Positions 1 to 12,129 of a DNA stretch of 64,000 nucleotides are shown here, piece by piece. Under the pieces are notes generated by a model. It did not search any database. It was not told the origin of the DNA and saw only the letters and a list, made by a program, of their open reading frames with translations. How positions within the stretch are numbered: the first letter of the stretch is position 1; each line of letters starts with the position of its first letter. This DNA comes from Cryptomeria japonica (taxonomy: Eukaryota; Streptophyta; Pinopsida; Cupressales; Cupressaceae), in assembly GCF_030272615.1 (NCBI RefSeq), contig NC_081414.1:815960396-816024395 (forward strand), in the 5' to 3' direction. Made by a program: the position numbers and the translations under genes.

Positions 1-239
1 CATAATGAATGTACGGCTGAGTTGTTTAATAGTCTAGCTCAATATTACTTAGTTTTTGTTTAATATTGATATTTAGTTTCTGTTATAGAACCTTCTCAGA
101 AAAAATCCACAACAATAATTAATTTAAACATAATGACCATGCCAAGATTACCTATTTACATTCTAATTAACACTATGATACAAAATTTAATCATATTGAA
201 TATACGGTATTCTGCTTGTGAGAGAAAGTTAAAAAATTT

Positions 240-560
240 CAGCTGCCCCAGGTTTACCTAGTTGAGAGTGACCGTTTGTACCCGGGGCACACGGTTTCCC
301 ATTTTCATTCTATATTTTTACCACTTCAAAAACTGTCAAACTCAACCTTTTCACGTGATCGGCTTTCACACGTTATTTATTCGACGTCCAAATTATTACT
401 CTCTTCTTACAAAACCTCCGGCTTCCATCCATGGTTTTTCCCACCGTTGGATTGATGAATCCTGTTTTACAAATTCGTGGGACACGTGGCAGAAGCATTG
501 TATTTGGACGCTCTCTATAAATTGGAACATCCTGCTTCGCTTTTGTCATAACCAGCAGAA
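240..560 (+). promoter_or_regulatory. Promoter of the first 82-codon gene, with TATA box and two G-boxes
   Basis: A TATA box (TATAAAT, 516-522) lies 112 bp before the ATG at 628. CACGTG G-box cores occur at 352-357 and 483-488, the latter as ACACGTGGC, an ABRE-like form that plant bZIP factors usually bind. The whole stretch aligns with 10978-11280 upstream of the paralogous gene, including the TATA-to-ATG distance, so the duplication carried the promoter. Both G-boxes are missing in the paralog. Regulation by ABA or stress is inferred from the motif only. Confidence 0.6.
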
Positions 561-627
561 GGTTTGAGATTATATTTGTGTTTCTTCATTTAGAATATTG
601 TCTATTTTTGTGAAGGAGAAAGCTAAA

Positions 628-876
628 ATGGCGGAATTTGCTCTGATGATCGCTGAAGAATATTCCAGGCAGCGCGACTTGCAGAAGCCAAAATTTGAAA
701 AAGATAATGCCAGCTCTCAGTCTGAATCGCAAATGGCAGCGCTAATGAGGCGGTTTAAAGACGGAGTTTCAGAATATATTGAAGCCTCAACTGTTAAAGT
801 CGCTTGGGGTGAGAAAATCACTCTGAAAGAGGAGTTCGTGAGCAAAGCGTTCGTGGAAGGGATTTTCTCCCCTTAA
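628..876 (+). CDS. Small 82-residue protein of unknown function, paralog of the gene at 11340
   Basis: I do not recognise the family. The start is set at the ATG at 628 (context aaaATGGCG): the same ATG and the same 82-residue length occur in the paralog at 11340-11588, whereas the upstream frame differs. The protein begins MAEFALMIAEEYSRQ, has a polar middle (KDNASSQSESQ) and ends in the conserved segment VEGIFSP. Blocks shared with the paralog include AALMRR, the following KxGxSE stretch and EASTVKV-WGEK. No signal peptide or membrane segment is visible; it looks like a small soluble helical protein. Conservation of length, promoter and both termini argues for a real gene. A low-copy repeat that happens to carry an ORF remains possible. 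Confidence 0.6.
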   Translation: MAEFALMIAEEYSRQRDLQKPKFEKDNASSQSESQMAALMRRFKDGVSEYIEASTVKVAWGEKITLKEEFVSKAFVEGIFSP

Positions 877-888
877 AAGCCACGCCGC

Positions 889-1665
889 AGATTTTTCTTG
901 CTTTACATCCATAGAAATGTACAGCTAGGTTAAATCCAGAATATACTAAAAAAAATTGAATTTATGTCGCGTACAGCCCTGCATGTAGCTACATAAAATT
1001 ATTAGTAGAGTTTTTGGTTTGTTTTTGCCTTGATCGATCTTTGTTTTGGTCCAAAATTCTCTTATTTAAGACTCTAGACAATAGTCTTGCTTTACATCCA
1101 TAGAAATGTACAGCTAGGTTAATTGCAGACAATACTAACAGAGCTGTTTTTGGAAGCATTTTTAATCACTAAAACCTTTCAATTTTTAGTCTCATTCAGC
1201 TGAGTTGTTGAATCGTAACTCATTTCTACACAGTTGCATTCGTACCTTCATACATAAAATTATTAGCAGAGCGTTTGATTTGTCTTTGCCGTGATCGATC
1301 TTTGTTTTGTTCCAAATTTTCTTATTTAAGACTACATACAATATTATTGTACAGACATTTTCTCCCTTTAACGACCACGCCGTAATTTTTTCTTGCCTTT
1401 AATCCATAGAAATGTAGAGCTGAGTTAAATCCAGAAAATAGTAACACAGTTATTTTCAGAAGCATTTTTAATCTCTAAAAAATTAAAATTTCATGTCTCG
1501 TACAGCTGAGTTGTTGAATCGCGTATCATTTCTACATTCGTGACTACATAGATATTATTATTAGCAGAAGTTTTGGTTTGTTTTTGCTTTGATCGAGGTT
1601 TTTTTTGTTCCAAGATTCTTTTATTTAAGACGGTATACAATATTCTTGTACACAGATTTTATTCT
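889..1665 (+). repeat. Three diverged tandem units in the 3' flank of the small gene
   Basis: A block beginning near CTTGCTTTACATCCATAGAA and ending near TTCTTATTTAAGAC occurs three times, starting at about 889, 1086 and 1390. Units are roughly 200-300 bp and have diverged by substitutions and small indels. The same block follows the paralog once (about 11605-11820). The 3' flank of this copy was therefore triplicated after, or lost from, the other copy. It may include the 3' UTR and the poly(A) region. Confidence 0.7.
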
Positions 1666-2480
1666 AGAGAAATCCATTATAAAGCAGAGAAATTTTGAGT
1701 TTTCCCTTTTATTTTGACAGACAAGTTTGTTCAATGTAAATGGTGAGTATATGGAATGCGGCGCTGTTGATTGAATGGTTAAATGGTTTTATAATTTTGT
1801 AAGGTGATAAAATAAGACAGTCAATAGTAAAATATGCTTGGTAAAATAAAATGGTCAATGATGTATTTTAAATAAAAAATTATGTTTCACTACTGTAGCA
1901 AATCTAAAAATATTGAACTGATTATAAATTTATTTTAGAATTCTCAATAAATGGAGATATCATTCTGTGGGCGGTTGATATATACTATTATTCATTATCT
2001 TCTTTGCTTTTGTGGCTAAAGGTTATTTGATGCTCAATGTTTCATCATCTCTCGTGTAGCACTTAGTTCTTGCAAAGATAACTTCCCTAACTTCATGCAC
2101 TTGCAACATCTCCTGCGTAATATTTATATATTTGAAAGTATAGCTAATAATAAATGGTTGAAAGAATTAACAAATAATAATTGTTAAACAATTAAAAAGT
2201 AATAATTTTTAAACTATATATAAATTAGATATTCTATATTCTATTGGTTAAATTTATGCATTGTGTTTAAAAGAAAAATAATAAATATATTAAATCTGTA
2301 TTATGATTTTGTGATATAAAATTTTAACAACCTTTCAAAACATGTTTTAAGAGTTGTGACAATAAAAATAGCATTGTCATTCATTTTTATTTGAAAATAT
2401 GAAATTTAGTAATATGTTGATTAATTAAATTTAATTTTAAAAAAATGTAATAACATATTCATAAAAAAATGGAAAATAGA

Positions 2481-2522
<42 letters not shown>

Positions 2523-4100
2523 GTGAGATTGTGAAGTGTTTCAAATAAAGAAAAGACAAATTAATAATGAATGGATAAATTCTATTTTGGTGTTATCTAA
2601 ATGAAAACCTCATTAACTAAATAAAACCTCCATTGGATAAGACATAAACATTGCTTTATAAAAGAAAATAAAAATCTCATCCATATGCTAACCCTAAAAG
2701 TGATATATTGATAACAAAGGTGATACTCTTAAATTCCAAAGTCTTTGTCATGCAAAGGACATTCTCAATTGTCATGATGAACATTGTATCCTTACAAACC
2801 TTGCTAGCATTGATCATTGCATGCTACGAAACACCACAATCTTTATTTTTTATAATCACAACCATTGTGTAATAGGGGAAGAAAACTAGTTACTGCCCAT
2901 GTTCCAATTACCATTCGCTCCTTGCTCACCCAACCCCGCAATTACTAACTTTAAAGAAACCAATTAAATGATAACTAAAAGACTATAATAAATTGGACAT
3001 GTACCAATAGTTGCCCACTTGTATCCCTAGTAGTTAGAATTTGTAGACTCTAATTGGAGGAGTTGTGCAACTTTATTGGTACCCATAGCACACGACTACT
3101 GAGGCATTTGTGCATAAGTATTGGCAATTTTTGAGCTAGTTGTAGTGTAAAACTATTGGGTCATCTTTAAGTAGGCTTTGGGTGACACTTTGAAATGACC
3201 ACTTTTTGATCCTTATGCACATAATGGATTCCACAATGTGCGTCATTACTATGCAGAAGTCATAACAATGGCTATAAGTAATTAAGTTGCATACTGAGAA
3301 CCAAAAAAGTTGTTGAAATCCAATATACCATTTAGAATCTGTAGGTGTGTGAAGTTAGCTATAATGACTACTAATACGCTTCCCCTAAAATTGATGCTCT
3401 TATACACCAATCACAACCACTCTTTGACTCTATCTCACCATAGCTTCATGACGCTTAGTACATTGTAAAGATCATAGTGTACATAGACTAATTCATCTTT
3501 TTTTTTTGTTACTAGTTTGTTACTAGGAAAAATAATGAACTTTATAAAAAGATCCTAATAAAATGCATTGCATTGTATGGACATCCTCATTCTGATGAAA
3601 AAATGATGATTTTGGTATTTATGCTAAGAGAATACATTGTGGTAAAATATAGGTCTAAATGTCTTTTTAGTGTCACTTGAAACAATAATAACAAATAAAA
3701 ATTATCAATAAGATATTCAAACACTAGACATTGGAGTTAATGATCTAAGTCTGAGAAATTGTGAAATGAAATTGTAATGAAAGTGGTGAACTATAAAAAA
3801 ATGTCACTCAATAAACTTTGTATAAGATTTTGTATCAACATTTTAGATCACTAGTATGATTTGAAATGTTAATACTAAATAATGTACATAGTTTTCTAGT
3901 AAAACCTAATTCATCATAATGGACCATGGAAGTGTCATGTCTTTCATCAATAATAGATGCCAAATAGTTAAGAGAAGTAGCTACCCAAATTCAAAGAAAA
4001 ATGACACCTACATTAAATAATGAGACATGTAGAATGAACATCCAATAAGAAAAATAATTTATGAAATTTATAAATGAAATTTGATTCAATGGTAGTTCTC
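1666..4100. other. AT-rich intergenic DNA with one microsatellite
   Basis: Stops are dense in all frames and I see no conserved motif or RNA gene. A (TG)n run at 2481-2502 continues directly into (TA)n to 2521. Nothing else can be supported. Confidence 0.5.
2481..2521. repeat. Compound (TG)n(TA)n microsatellite
   Basis: About eleven TG units run without a break into about nine TA units. Both parts are alternating purine-pyrimidine, prone to Z-DNA or cruciform formation. Confidence 0.95.
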
Positions 4101-4137
4101 CCAATATTATCCAGTAAACAACATCAATGATCCAGCT

Positions 4138-7024
4138 ATGAAATATGCCTCTATGGTGATCGAGTACAAGATTTACTATTCAAGTAGAATGAACAACATA
4201 CTGGCAGCATCTATTCATACTACCTACCGAATGGTAAAAGAGAATGTTGCTTATGATTTGGCTAAAGCACTAAGAAGCCAATTGATGGTGAATCTAGAAG
4301 CTGTGAAGAAAGACAAGAAGATGAGATTCAAATTTGGACAATTGATTGTGGGATTATTTTTCTATTTCCAAAACTTTTTCCCCAGTATTGGAGATGTTCA
4401 ATGGATTGAAGGTACCCCTACACTACTACAGATGAAGAAAAGCATCAAGATGTTGAAGGACATATTTGATAATATTTCATGGGGTTACTTCAAGGATTTT
4501 CAAAAAAAAATGCACGTTAGAGAGCATATACTAGCAGAAGTAGTCAACTGGTATGAGAAAACAATATGTTTTATGGTAGATACAGATACCTGTATGATGG
4601 AAGCAATTATCCCTAGAACCACATGGGTATTACCTATGGGATATGAAGTAGATAAGGATCTACTCTTTGTTTATTCTATCATCTGTTAGAGCAACCGGCG
4701 GATACCACTGCAGAGAGATTTGGGACTTACAAAGAAAAATCACTACAAATCCACTCTGAGTTGCAGAGACCAGTGATTGCAAAGAAGATAAGGAAGGAGG
4801 TAGAAGCATTCACTGAGCATGCAAGATTTACAAAAGAACAGATAGCAACGGCAAGCGAAAAGCATGCAACAGAGCAAGGTGAAGTATCAAATGTACCTAC
4901 CGATACCCCTACCACTACTCCTACTGGTAAGACTAGAGCTACAAAAGCCAAGGCAGCAAAAAAGAAGATGGAAGAAGACAAACTGGCTGAATCACAAAGA
5001 GGTAAACCAACTAAAATTCAGTTCTAAAGAAAATAGAAAACTGTTGATCCACCCGTTGAACCAGTACAAACTAGAAAGAGGAAGAAGAAATAAGCCCACA
5101 AACCGGCAAATGATGAAGAGGCTACTGAATCAAAGGAGGATAAAAGAGCACTTAGAGAAAGTGTTAAGAAGCCTAAGGAAACTGGTAAGGGAAAATCACC
5201 TAGGAAACCATTTACATTAGAAGACTCTTTCAATAGAATGGTTCAAATTATTAAGGATTATGGGATATACAAAGGTTTGAATACATTGGTTATTCAATTA
5301 TTTGAAATTCAACAAAGGGAGATTGAAGATGTTGTCATCTTCAATATGAATAAATTTAGCAAAGCCCTTATTGAGCTACAAGGGTAGATTTCAAATTCTT
5401 TGTATAATCTAATTCATGCAAGATGGCAAGTTGCCATTAGCCAAGACAAAGAATTCATTGATTATATCTTTAATAACCCGCAACCGGAAGCAAGTGAAGA
5501 AGAAATTGAATAGATAAAGGTTAATACAAAGGCATCATTTGGATCCAAGAAGAGATTAACAAGAATGTTAATAGGAGAGACCGAATCAATCCAGAAGGAG
5601 ATAGAGATGTTGATCAAGAAGTCTTTAGGTCTCATCCCGGATGAAGAAAAAGATGAACAAGTTGAGGAAGGTAGTTCTGAAAAGTTTAAGTCAAAAGAAC
5701 TTCCTAAAGGTGTTAAGATCGCATATTTGAACCGGATAACAAGTATATTCAAGATGATTCAATTGATACTGAATCGATATTCATCATTGATGATAACACT
5801 GGAGACAATGTTGATAATTCTATTGGTAATATAGATGTATTTGATGTTGATGTTCAAATGTTTAAACAACATGAGCAACAAGAGGAACAAGTGGAGAAGA
5901 AAACTGAAGGAAAGAGCTCTAATGAGCCACCGATGAACATGCAACCTAATGATACAAAAACTCCATCAGTAAGTGCAAATGTAAATATTGATGACAATCA
6001 AAAGGAAAACACTGATGAAAATACTGATGAGGAAGTACCGATGAATGAACAAAATGTGGAAACTAAACCACCACCGATCAAGGACACCACAGAAGAAGAT
6101 AAGACCGAGAAGGAGAAAACAGAGAAAGAAAAAGCATAGAAAAAGAAGACAAAGGAGAATAAAATAATTGATGATGATGATGATGATGATGACTCGGTTA
6201 ACATTAAATGTCCTATTGATATGGACAATTTGAGTTCTCCTCAATTGACAATGATTGCAACAACAATGCAATCCAGAGCTCAAAAGAAGAGAATGAAGGA
6301 ACAACGGAGAGAGGCAGAGATAATCAAGATAGCAGTTGATATTTTGTCTAGTCTCCTACCGGAGACTAATACTAAAAGTTTTGTCACTCCCATTGACAAA
6401 CTTGGACAGTTGGTTACCAATGTCGAAGATCAACTCAATACTTTTCAAGATGCAGCATACATATCAGTTGAAAAGGATTACAAGAAGAAGACAATAGAAC
6501 ACCTGATGTTTGAGATAGATAAAGGTAAGGTAGTACTCATGGTTAATAAAGATTTGTTGAAGAATGCACTGGAAACCGAAGGAAAGATTTTGGCTACTAT
6601 TTCAAATTTTTCACTGTTTTGTGCTGACTTGAAGGAGAAAAGGGAAGATGCTGAGAAAGAACTTGAAATCTTGAGTGAAACCTTTAGGCCACTGAATGAC
6701 TCAACTATTCTTTTTTCTAGATCAGTTGTAGACTTACACGATAAACTAGAGATGTATGAACATGAGCAGGTCAAATGGATAAGATCATTGAAGGAGCTCC
6801 AGACTCAACTTATTCCTAAAGTTGAAATTTTACAATGAGTATACAAGGAGTCAGAGGCTATTTTGGCTACACTTGAGATGAGCACAGTTGATGCAATGGA
6901 GGAATTAGCAGGGCAGATAAAGACACATGTTGAGATTACCGGCACATTGTTAGAGACATGGGATAATGATCTAAAACAGTTGAAGTTTCATTTCAGTGAT
7001 GCTTTTTCTAAAATTGCTTTGTAA
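4138..7024 (+). pseudogene. Degraded long acidic, coiled-coil-like reading frame of a probable LTR element
   Basis: Several open stretches follow one another and look like one broken coding region: 4138-4689 (frame 1), about 4761-5752 (frame 3, stops near 5024, 5387 and 5512) and about 5750-7024 (frame 2, stops near 6137 and 6836). The N-terminal part is hydrophobic and aromatic (segment FGQLIVGLFFYFQNFFPS). The middle is rich in K, E, T and P. The C-terminal part is strongly charged, has a run of aspartates coded by a (GAT)n tract at 6170-6191, and has heptad-like helical stretches up to SDAFSKIAL. I cannot name a family. Its place just before a polypurine tract and an LTR-like start at 7299 suggests the extra frame of an LTR retrotransposon or of a large non-autonomous derivative. 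No reverse transcriptase is present. Confidence 0.5.
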
Positions 7025-7285
7025 AGACTTTATGACTCTTATATTGCTTAAATATGCTCTGATGTAAATTTTGATGTAAAATGTATATATCTTTCATGTA
7101 TTTTACTTCTTTATTTGGCATTGTTGTCAAAGGGGGAGTAATAGTTAAGAGTCAGTCAAAATTTTGTATGTAATGTAAAGGAGGAGTAATAGGAGTAATT
7201 GCTAAGGGGGCGTACATGTTATATAGTCAATTTTTGTCTTGCACACTTAGTTGACAAAAAATTTCCTAAGTGTTGCCATCAATTC

Positions 7286-8837
7286 CAAAGGGAGAGATTG
7301 TTGGCATTTGATCATTTGATCTTAACCAGTAATTATTTTTTTGCTTGATGCAATCGGTACATGTCTATTTTGTTAAGAGATTATATTGTTATATGATGAC
7401 TATGGTGTATGTTGTCATTGATGGCAACTATGTTTTTCTACAGTCATCTAAGTCCTATAGGTCAATTGGCAAGGCTTAACCGGTAAGCAAATACAGTTTT
7501 ATCTAAACTGGTATTCAGGACTTTAACCGATAAAAGATAGACAAAATAATATTCCGACAACCGGTACAGGAAGTCTATGAGGAATGAGATGATGCGATTT
7601 TACAAAAGCAATGAAGAATAGTAGATGAAGCTATGTTCGTGACCACATGTGCAGATTCGATTAGATGATTGAGATTTCATTGACAGAGTAGGTTTTATGA
7701 CTGAGACTTAACCGGTAGTGATGAAAAACACTTAGATTGGTAAAACGACACTGAATTGGATTTGTTATGTCAGTGGCCGACATAACTAAGGCATGTAATA
7801 CAAGATTGTTTAGATATATTGAACCTAGAGAATTGTTACAAGGTTATAGTTGACCTAATAATATTTTTAAGATGTGTGATGAGGTATGAAGGTATATATG
7901 AGTATGAGCTTGAATGTGTGAGATATCATAAGCAAATTTTGTATTTCTGATAGTGTGATGATCAGAGGAGTTGAGAGATGAATTTTATGTGATATTATAA
8001 TGTTCTGAAGTGGATCTTATCAGACACTAAAGGTGTTATAATGAGATCATTTGATCTTGATGTCTCCCTAACCATTGCAGCAAGAAAATCCTCTTACAAG
8101 GTCTCTCCTAACAGGGTGCAGTCGGATCCTAACAGGCCTGATCATTAAATCCTCTAACTAGGTGACACATTAACTTGTGTTTGCAAATCCTAGTAACTTG
8201 GGTAGCCCCTAACAAGGTTGGTCCTCACAGGCCTTATTGTATAGCTCTTAATTGGGTTTAGACACTTCTAACAGGGTGTGCCCCTAACTGGGTGTTGTAG
8301 ACCTTAACCGGTCAGATCTATATACTGCAGATAGTGGATCTTTGTGGGTACTAACTCCCACCGTGGTTTTTAGAATTTCGGTTTTCCACCTATAAACTCT
8401 TGTGTGATGTGGTTTATGCTTTATGTGGTGATTGCATACTTGGTGTTATTTCTTATATGCCTATTGAGTTCCCCTCTCAATGCCTTATAAGTTCATCAAA
8501 ATCTACTTTAGATAGACTTCCCACTAAGAGGAAACCTTTTAAATGGAAACTATAAGGGGTATTGTAATGATGTTGGTCTATTTTATTTTCAATAAAATTA
8601 TTGAAGAGAAACAAAAACACAAATATTCATAAGATAGGTTAAGGGTTGTACTTCGATTGATTGATCACATTGATGAGGATGATGGTATGTTTCCTTGATT
8701 TTACCATCCACTAAGATTAAAATCCTAAGGGATTCACTCAATAAATTAATGACATAGCACATGCACTTATAGGGTACTAATAAGCATCCATATGTTTATT
8801 TTTAACCCTCAAGTTTTTTTTTTTGATACCCAGTCTA
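7286..8837 (+). mobile_element. Polypurine tract and probable 3' LTR of a decayed copia-like or LARD-type element
   Basis: A purine-rich tract at 7286-7298 is followed at 7299 by TGTTGGCATTTGATC, as expected for a PPT-LTR junction. A related purine tract (AAAGGGGGAG) lies at about 7125. The following 1.5 kb repeats short motifs around AACCGGT (about 7477, 7549, 7707 and 8295) and CCTAACAGG (about 8107-8285). The right end is placed at CTACAACA near 8837 only because it ends in CA after a long AT-rich stretch. I find no matching 5' LTR to the left, so the element is truncated or the boundary is wrong. Confidence 0.35.
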
Positions 8838-10977
8838 CAACAATTGTATAATAGAAAAACCTTCCTTATTTTATTAGGTGTCCTCCTACTTTGTAAGGTT
8901 GCATTTTAATATCCCCTAAGTAGTATTTCTATCATATCAACCAAGGCAACTTGACAATTACCGACACTTGCATTCGACTCAAAACTAGTTTTGACTGATA
9001 TCCCACACATTAAACCCTAGACACAAAGTCTAGATGAGCTATGACAAATAAGTAATCTTGTAGAAATATTTGATTTAAAAGAACTTATACATCTTAGCTC
9101 TCAAATCCTTTTTAGACGTCTACTCTAACACTAAACCCCCTCACAACAAATATATTCAATATAGTATGAATGTTAATCTAAAATTAAATAGAAGGGTTTT
9201 AGAAGCACCTAGCAATTCTTTAAAGTTTAGTGGTGGCATTAACAAAAAGTATCCAATTTAATGATTTTGGGAAATTTGGGGAGGATTGTATTGAACTTAC
9301 ATGACATTAGAGTGACCATCATTTTCTTCTTTAACTACATTAAAATTAAGATTGAAGCAAACATGGCTTTGATATAATACAAGACTATATGGTATTCAAA
9401 AGTCACTTTCATGATCCTAGCAAAACCAACATAGTGAATGACAAATTTCCTTTGATTGTCCTATATAAAGAAATCTATACAGGATTTAGAATGCTACTTA
9501 TATACACCATACACCATTTTGTGTATGCTTCGCAACCCCTAATACCTACTCATATCAAATAAACTAAAAGATCCATTTCCCTTAAAGGTATTTGATTATA
9601 TCAGAACTCTTAAAATGTATGCATGTACAATAAGGTATTGTTTTAAAGGTGAATTCCTCTGAGTTCAAATCCTTTAGTGAATTCATAAATGACATGAACT
9701 TGAAAAGAATAATAGTGTATATCTTTATTGAATGGAATGAAATAAATGGCTTGGTGATGTACATGTATCATTTTTATATTGATATTTCTTGTTTATGTGA
9801 CTTGTTCAAGATGGCTTGTTGACACGATATGTGGGGACAAATTTCAAAATAGTGTTGATCTTGACTTGACCTCCGTTGATTTGATCAACCATGAAGAGCT
9901 TAAGTATTTTGTGTCAAAGTTAGTACTACTCTACCAATACCAATATAGAATCATATTACAAATGTGTCCTTTCATTCTTTATATAGTTGGGGATGGGGGC
10001 CTAGTGGGGTGCTAGTGAACTATCTTTAGTAAGTGTATTTATACCCTTATCCTTGTCACTTGTGTTCTTCAAAACTCAAGATTAACAAACATATACATCC
10101 ATGACCTCATAATAGGGATAATAGGACATCTTCCACTACAAACCTATATATAATAACACATTCCTTTAGCTAACATTTTCAATGTCACCATAGCATGGAG
10201 CCCTATGGTATGTTCCACATCTCATCCTTATTAGCCATACATGGCTATGGTGATTTTAAGACTTGCATGTACCTATGTGCCTAATGAACCTTCCAAAACC
10301 ATAATAAATATTAGACTAGGTAACTTGCAATAACTAGCAATCATAAATACCCTCTCTTTATAACTATAAAATCAAGTAGGGGGTGATGTGAGACCGCTAC
10401 ATAATGGATGGGACAAATGTGATTGAACTTGAAAGTGTTCCTACAACTTTTATATCTATAACATGACTTACTCTTCCTCTTCTTCATAAAGATGCAAAAT
10501 ATAAAAGATGAAAAAAAACAAATTGATGGAGGTCTAGACCTACGAGCACAACAACCCAACAAGGCATGAAGCCCGCGAGCCACTAGCCCAGCAAGGGTCT
10601 TCACGGAGTAGTTTTTACCACCCGATATCGGCACACGAGCCTAAATGCTAAAACCTCTTCGGCTAAGAGCCAAGGACTGAGGGGTATCCATTCCATCAAA
10701 TTCACCCAAGGCACAATCCCAATCTCATCCCTTATGATGATGGAGCCTTTACACTCAACAAGACTTGATCCTTGGTGGGTTCATTTGAAACCATTCAATT
10801 TCACTAGTAGACCAAAGACCCATTTCCTAAAAGATAAAATTGAAATCATATCCCAAACAATTTTTGACAAAATGAATATTCTTTCATATTTAACCATACA
10901 TCATAACAGCCTTTTTCAAGTTTGCTCTAGAACCTCCCCTACATTGGCTGGCCAAAGGTGATTGATTCTAGTAAAAT
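8838..10977. other. Intergenic DNA, no gene recognised
   Basis: No sustained open frame resembles a known protein. A short GC-richer patch lies at about 10525-10690, but I could not fold it into a tRNA and its minus-strand frame looks accidental. Nothing further is supported. Confidence 0.5.
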
Positions 10978-11280
10978 AGTTTAGCTGCCCGAGGTTTGTT
11001 TGAGAGCGGCCATTTGTAACGCGGGCACACTGTTTCCACCACTCCAAAAACTAGCACCTCCACCTTTCCCCTGATCGGCTTCGATACAAAGATTAATTTA
11101 TTTGACCTTAAAATTATTCCTCTCTTCCTACAAAACCTCTGCTTCTAATCCATGGTTTTTTCCACCTCTGGATTGATTAGTCCTGTTCTAGAACTTCGTG
11201 GCAGAAGCATTTTTCTTCCTCGCTCTCTATAAATTGAAACTTCTTGCTTCAATTTTGCGGTAAGCAGCAGAAGATTTGAG
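10978..11280 (+). promoter_or_regulatory. Promoter of the second 82-codon gene, lacking G-boxes
   Basis: This stretch aligns with 240-560. The TATA box TATAAAT (11228-11234) is again 112 bp before the ATG. The two G-box sites have become CCCCTGATC and a shortened TTCGTGGC. A perfect TTCTAGAA (11186-11193), the core of a heat-shock element, is present here, while the aligned site in the other copy reads TTTTACAA. The paralogs may respond to different signals; that is inference from motifs. Confidence 0.55.
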
Positions 11281-11339
11281 ATCATATTTGTGTGAATTCA
11301 CTTAAAGTCTTGACTATTTTTGTGAAAAAGAAAGTAAAA

Positions 11340-11588
11340 ATGGCGGCATATGTACTATTGGTAGCTGAAGATTATTCCAGAAGGCACGAGTTGCAGAAGC
11401 CAAACGCAGGAAAAGATAATGCCTGTTCTCAATCCGAAGCGCAGACGGCAGCTTTAATGCGGCGGTTAAAAGAGGGAATTTCAGAATTTGCAGAGGCGTC
11501 CACTGTTAAAGTTGTTTGGGGTGAGAAATTCGCGCGGAAAGAGGCGTCACTCAGAAATTTGTTTGTGGAAGGGATTTTCTCCCCTTAA
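11340..11588 (+). CDS. Small 82-residue protein of unknown function, paralog of the gene at 628
   Basis: It begins MAAYVLLVAEDYSRRHELQK and ends in the shared VEGIFSP. An in-frame upstream ATG at 11292 exists, but the ATG at 11340 matches the start, context and length of the other copy and is preferred. The differences from the paralog are spread along the protein and no indel or stop separates the two 82-residue frames, which fits some constraint on the protein. The function is unknown and no localisation signal is visible. The copies are 10.7 kb apart in the same orientation and are separated by the degraded LTR element, so this is a dispersed tandem duplication. Confidence 0.6.
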   Translation: MAAYVLLVAEDYSRRHELQKPNAGKDNACSQSEAQTAALMRRLKEGISEFAEASTVKVVWGEKFARKEASLRNLFVEGIFSP

Positions 11589-11850
11589 AACCCTCCCTGC
11601 GGATTTTTCTTGCTTTTTGTTCATAGAAATGTATAGCTAGGTTAAAGCCAGAAAGTACTTACAGAGTAATTTTTAGAAGCATTTTTTATCACTAAAAACT
11701 CAAAATTTCTTGCCTTGTACAGCTGAGTTATTGAATTTTATCTAATTTTTACACTCTGTATTAATCGAAGAGCTATTGCTTTGTTCGTTTCAAAATTCTC
11801 TTATTTAAGAATATATAAATTAATCTGGTTTTTCTGTAGAAATTCCGTTA
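11589..11850 (+). other. 3' flank of the second small gene, single copy of the repeated block
   Basis: It contains one copy of the block seen three times after the first gene (CATAGAAATGTATAGCTAGG and TTCTTATTTAAGA). It marks the extent of the ancestral duplication together with the promoter. Confidence 0.6.
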
Positions 11851-12129
11851 TAAATCTGGGAAACGTTTGAGATTTAACTTCTATTTTGACTGGCAATTTT
11901 GTTACTCGATTGAATATTTAAATGGATATGTAACTTTTTGAAGTGTTTGAAATAGACAGTCAATAGTAATGGAAGTGGTAAAATAGGATGGTCAATGGTG
12001 TAAAACAATTTATTTAAATGAAAAATATATAGGATGGTCAATGGTAATTTTTAAATTTACCAGACATTTTTAATATATAATGTTAGATTTATTATGTAAA
12101 TCATTGTACATATATGGACTTCTAGACAA
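11851..12129. other. AT-rich spacer
   Basis: A short phrase, AGGATGGTCAATGGT, occurs twice (about 11986 and 12032). A related phrase, AAATGGTCAATGATG, follows the first gene near 1849. No gene is seen. Confidence 0.4.

Noticed and set aside
262-567. 101-codon frame upstream of the first small gene
   Set aside because: It spans the promoter and TATA box and is not conserved in the paralogous promoter.
8800-8850. CTACAACAATTGTATAATAG as an LTR end followed by a tRNA-iMet primer binding site
   Set aside because: It lacks the second G of TTGG and diverges from TGGTATCAGAGC after a few bases; too weak to call a 5' LTR.
10520-10690. GC-rich patch as a tRNA or tRNA-derived SINE
   Set aside because: I could not place A and B boxes or a cloverleaf; only base composition stands out.
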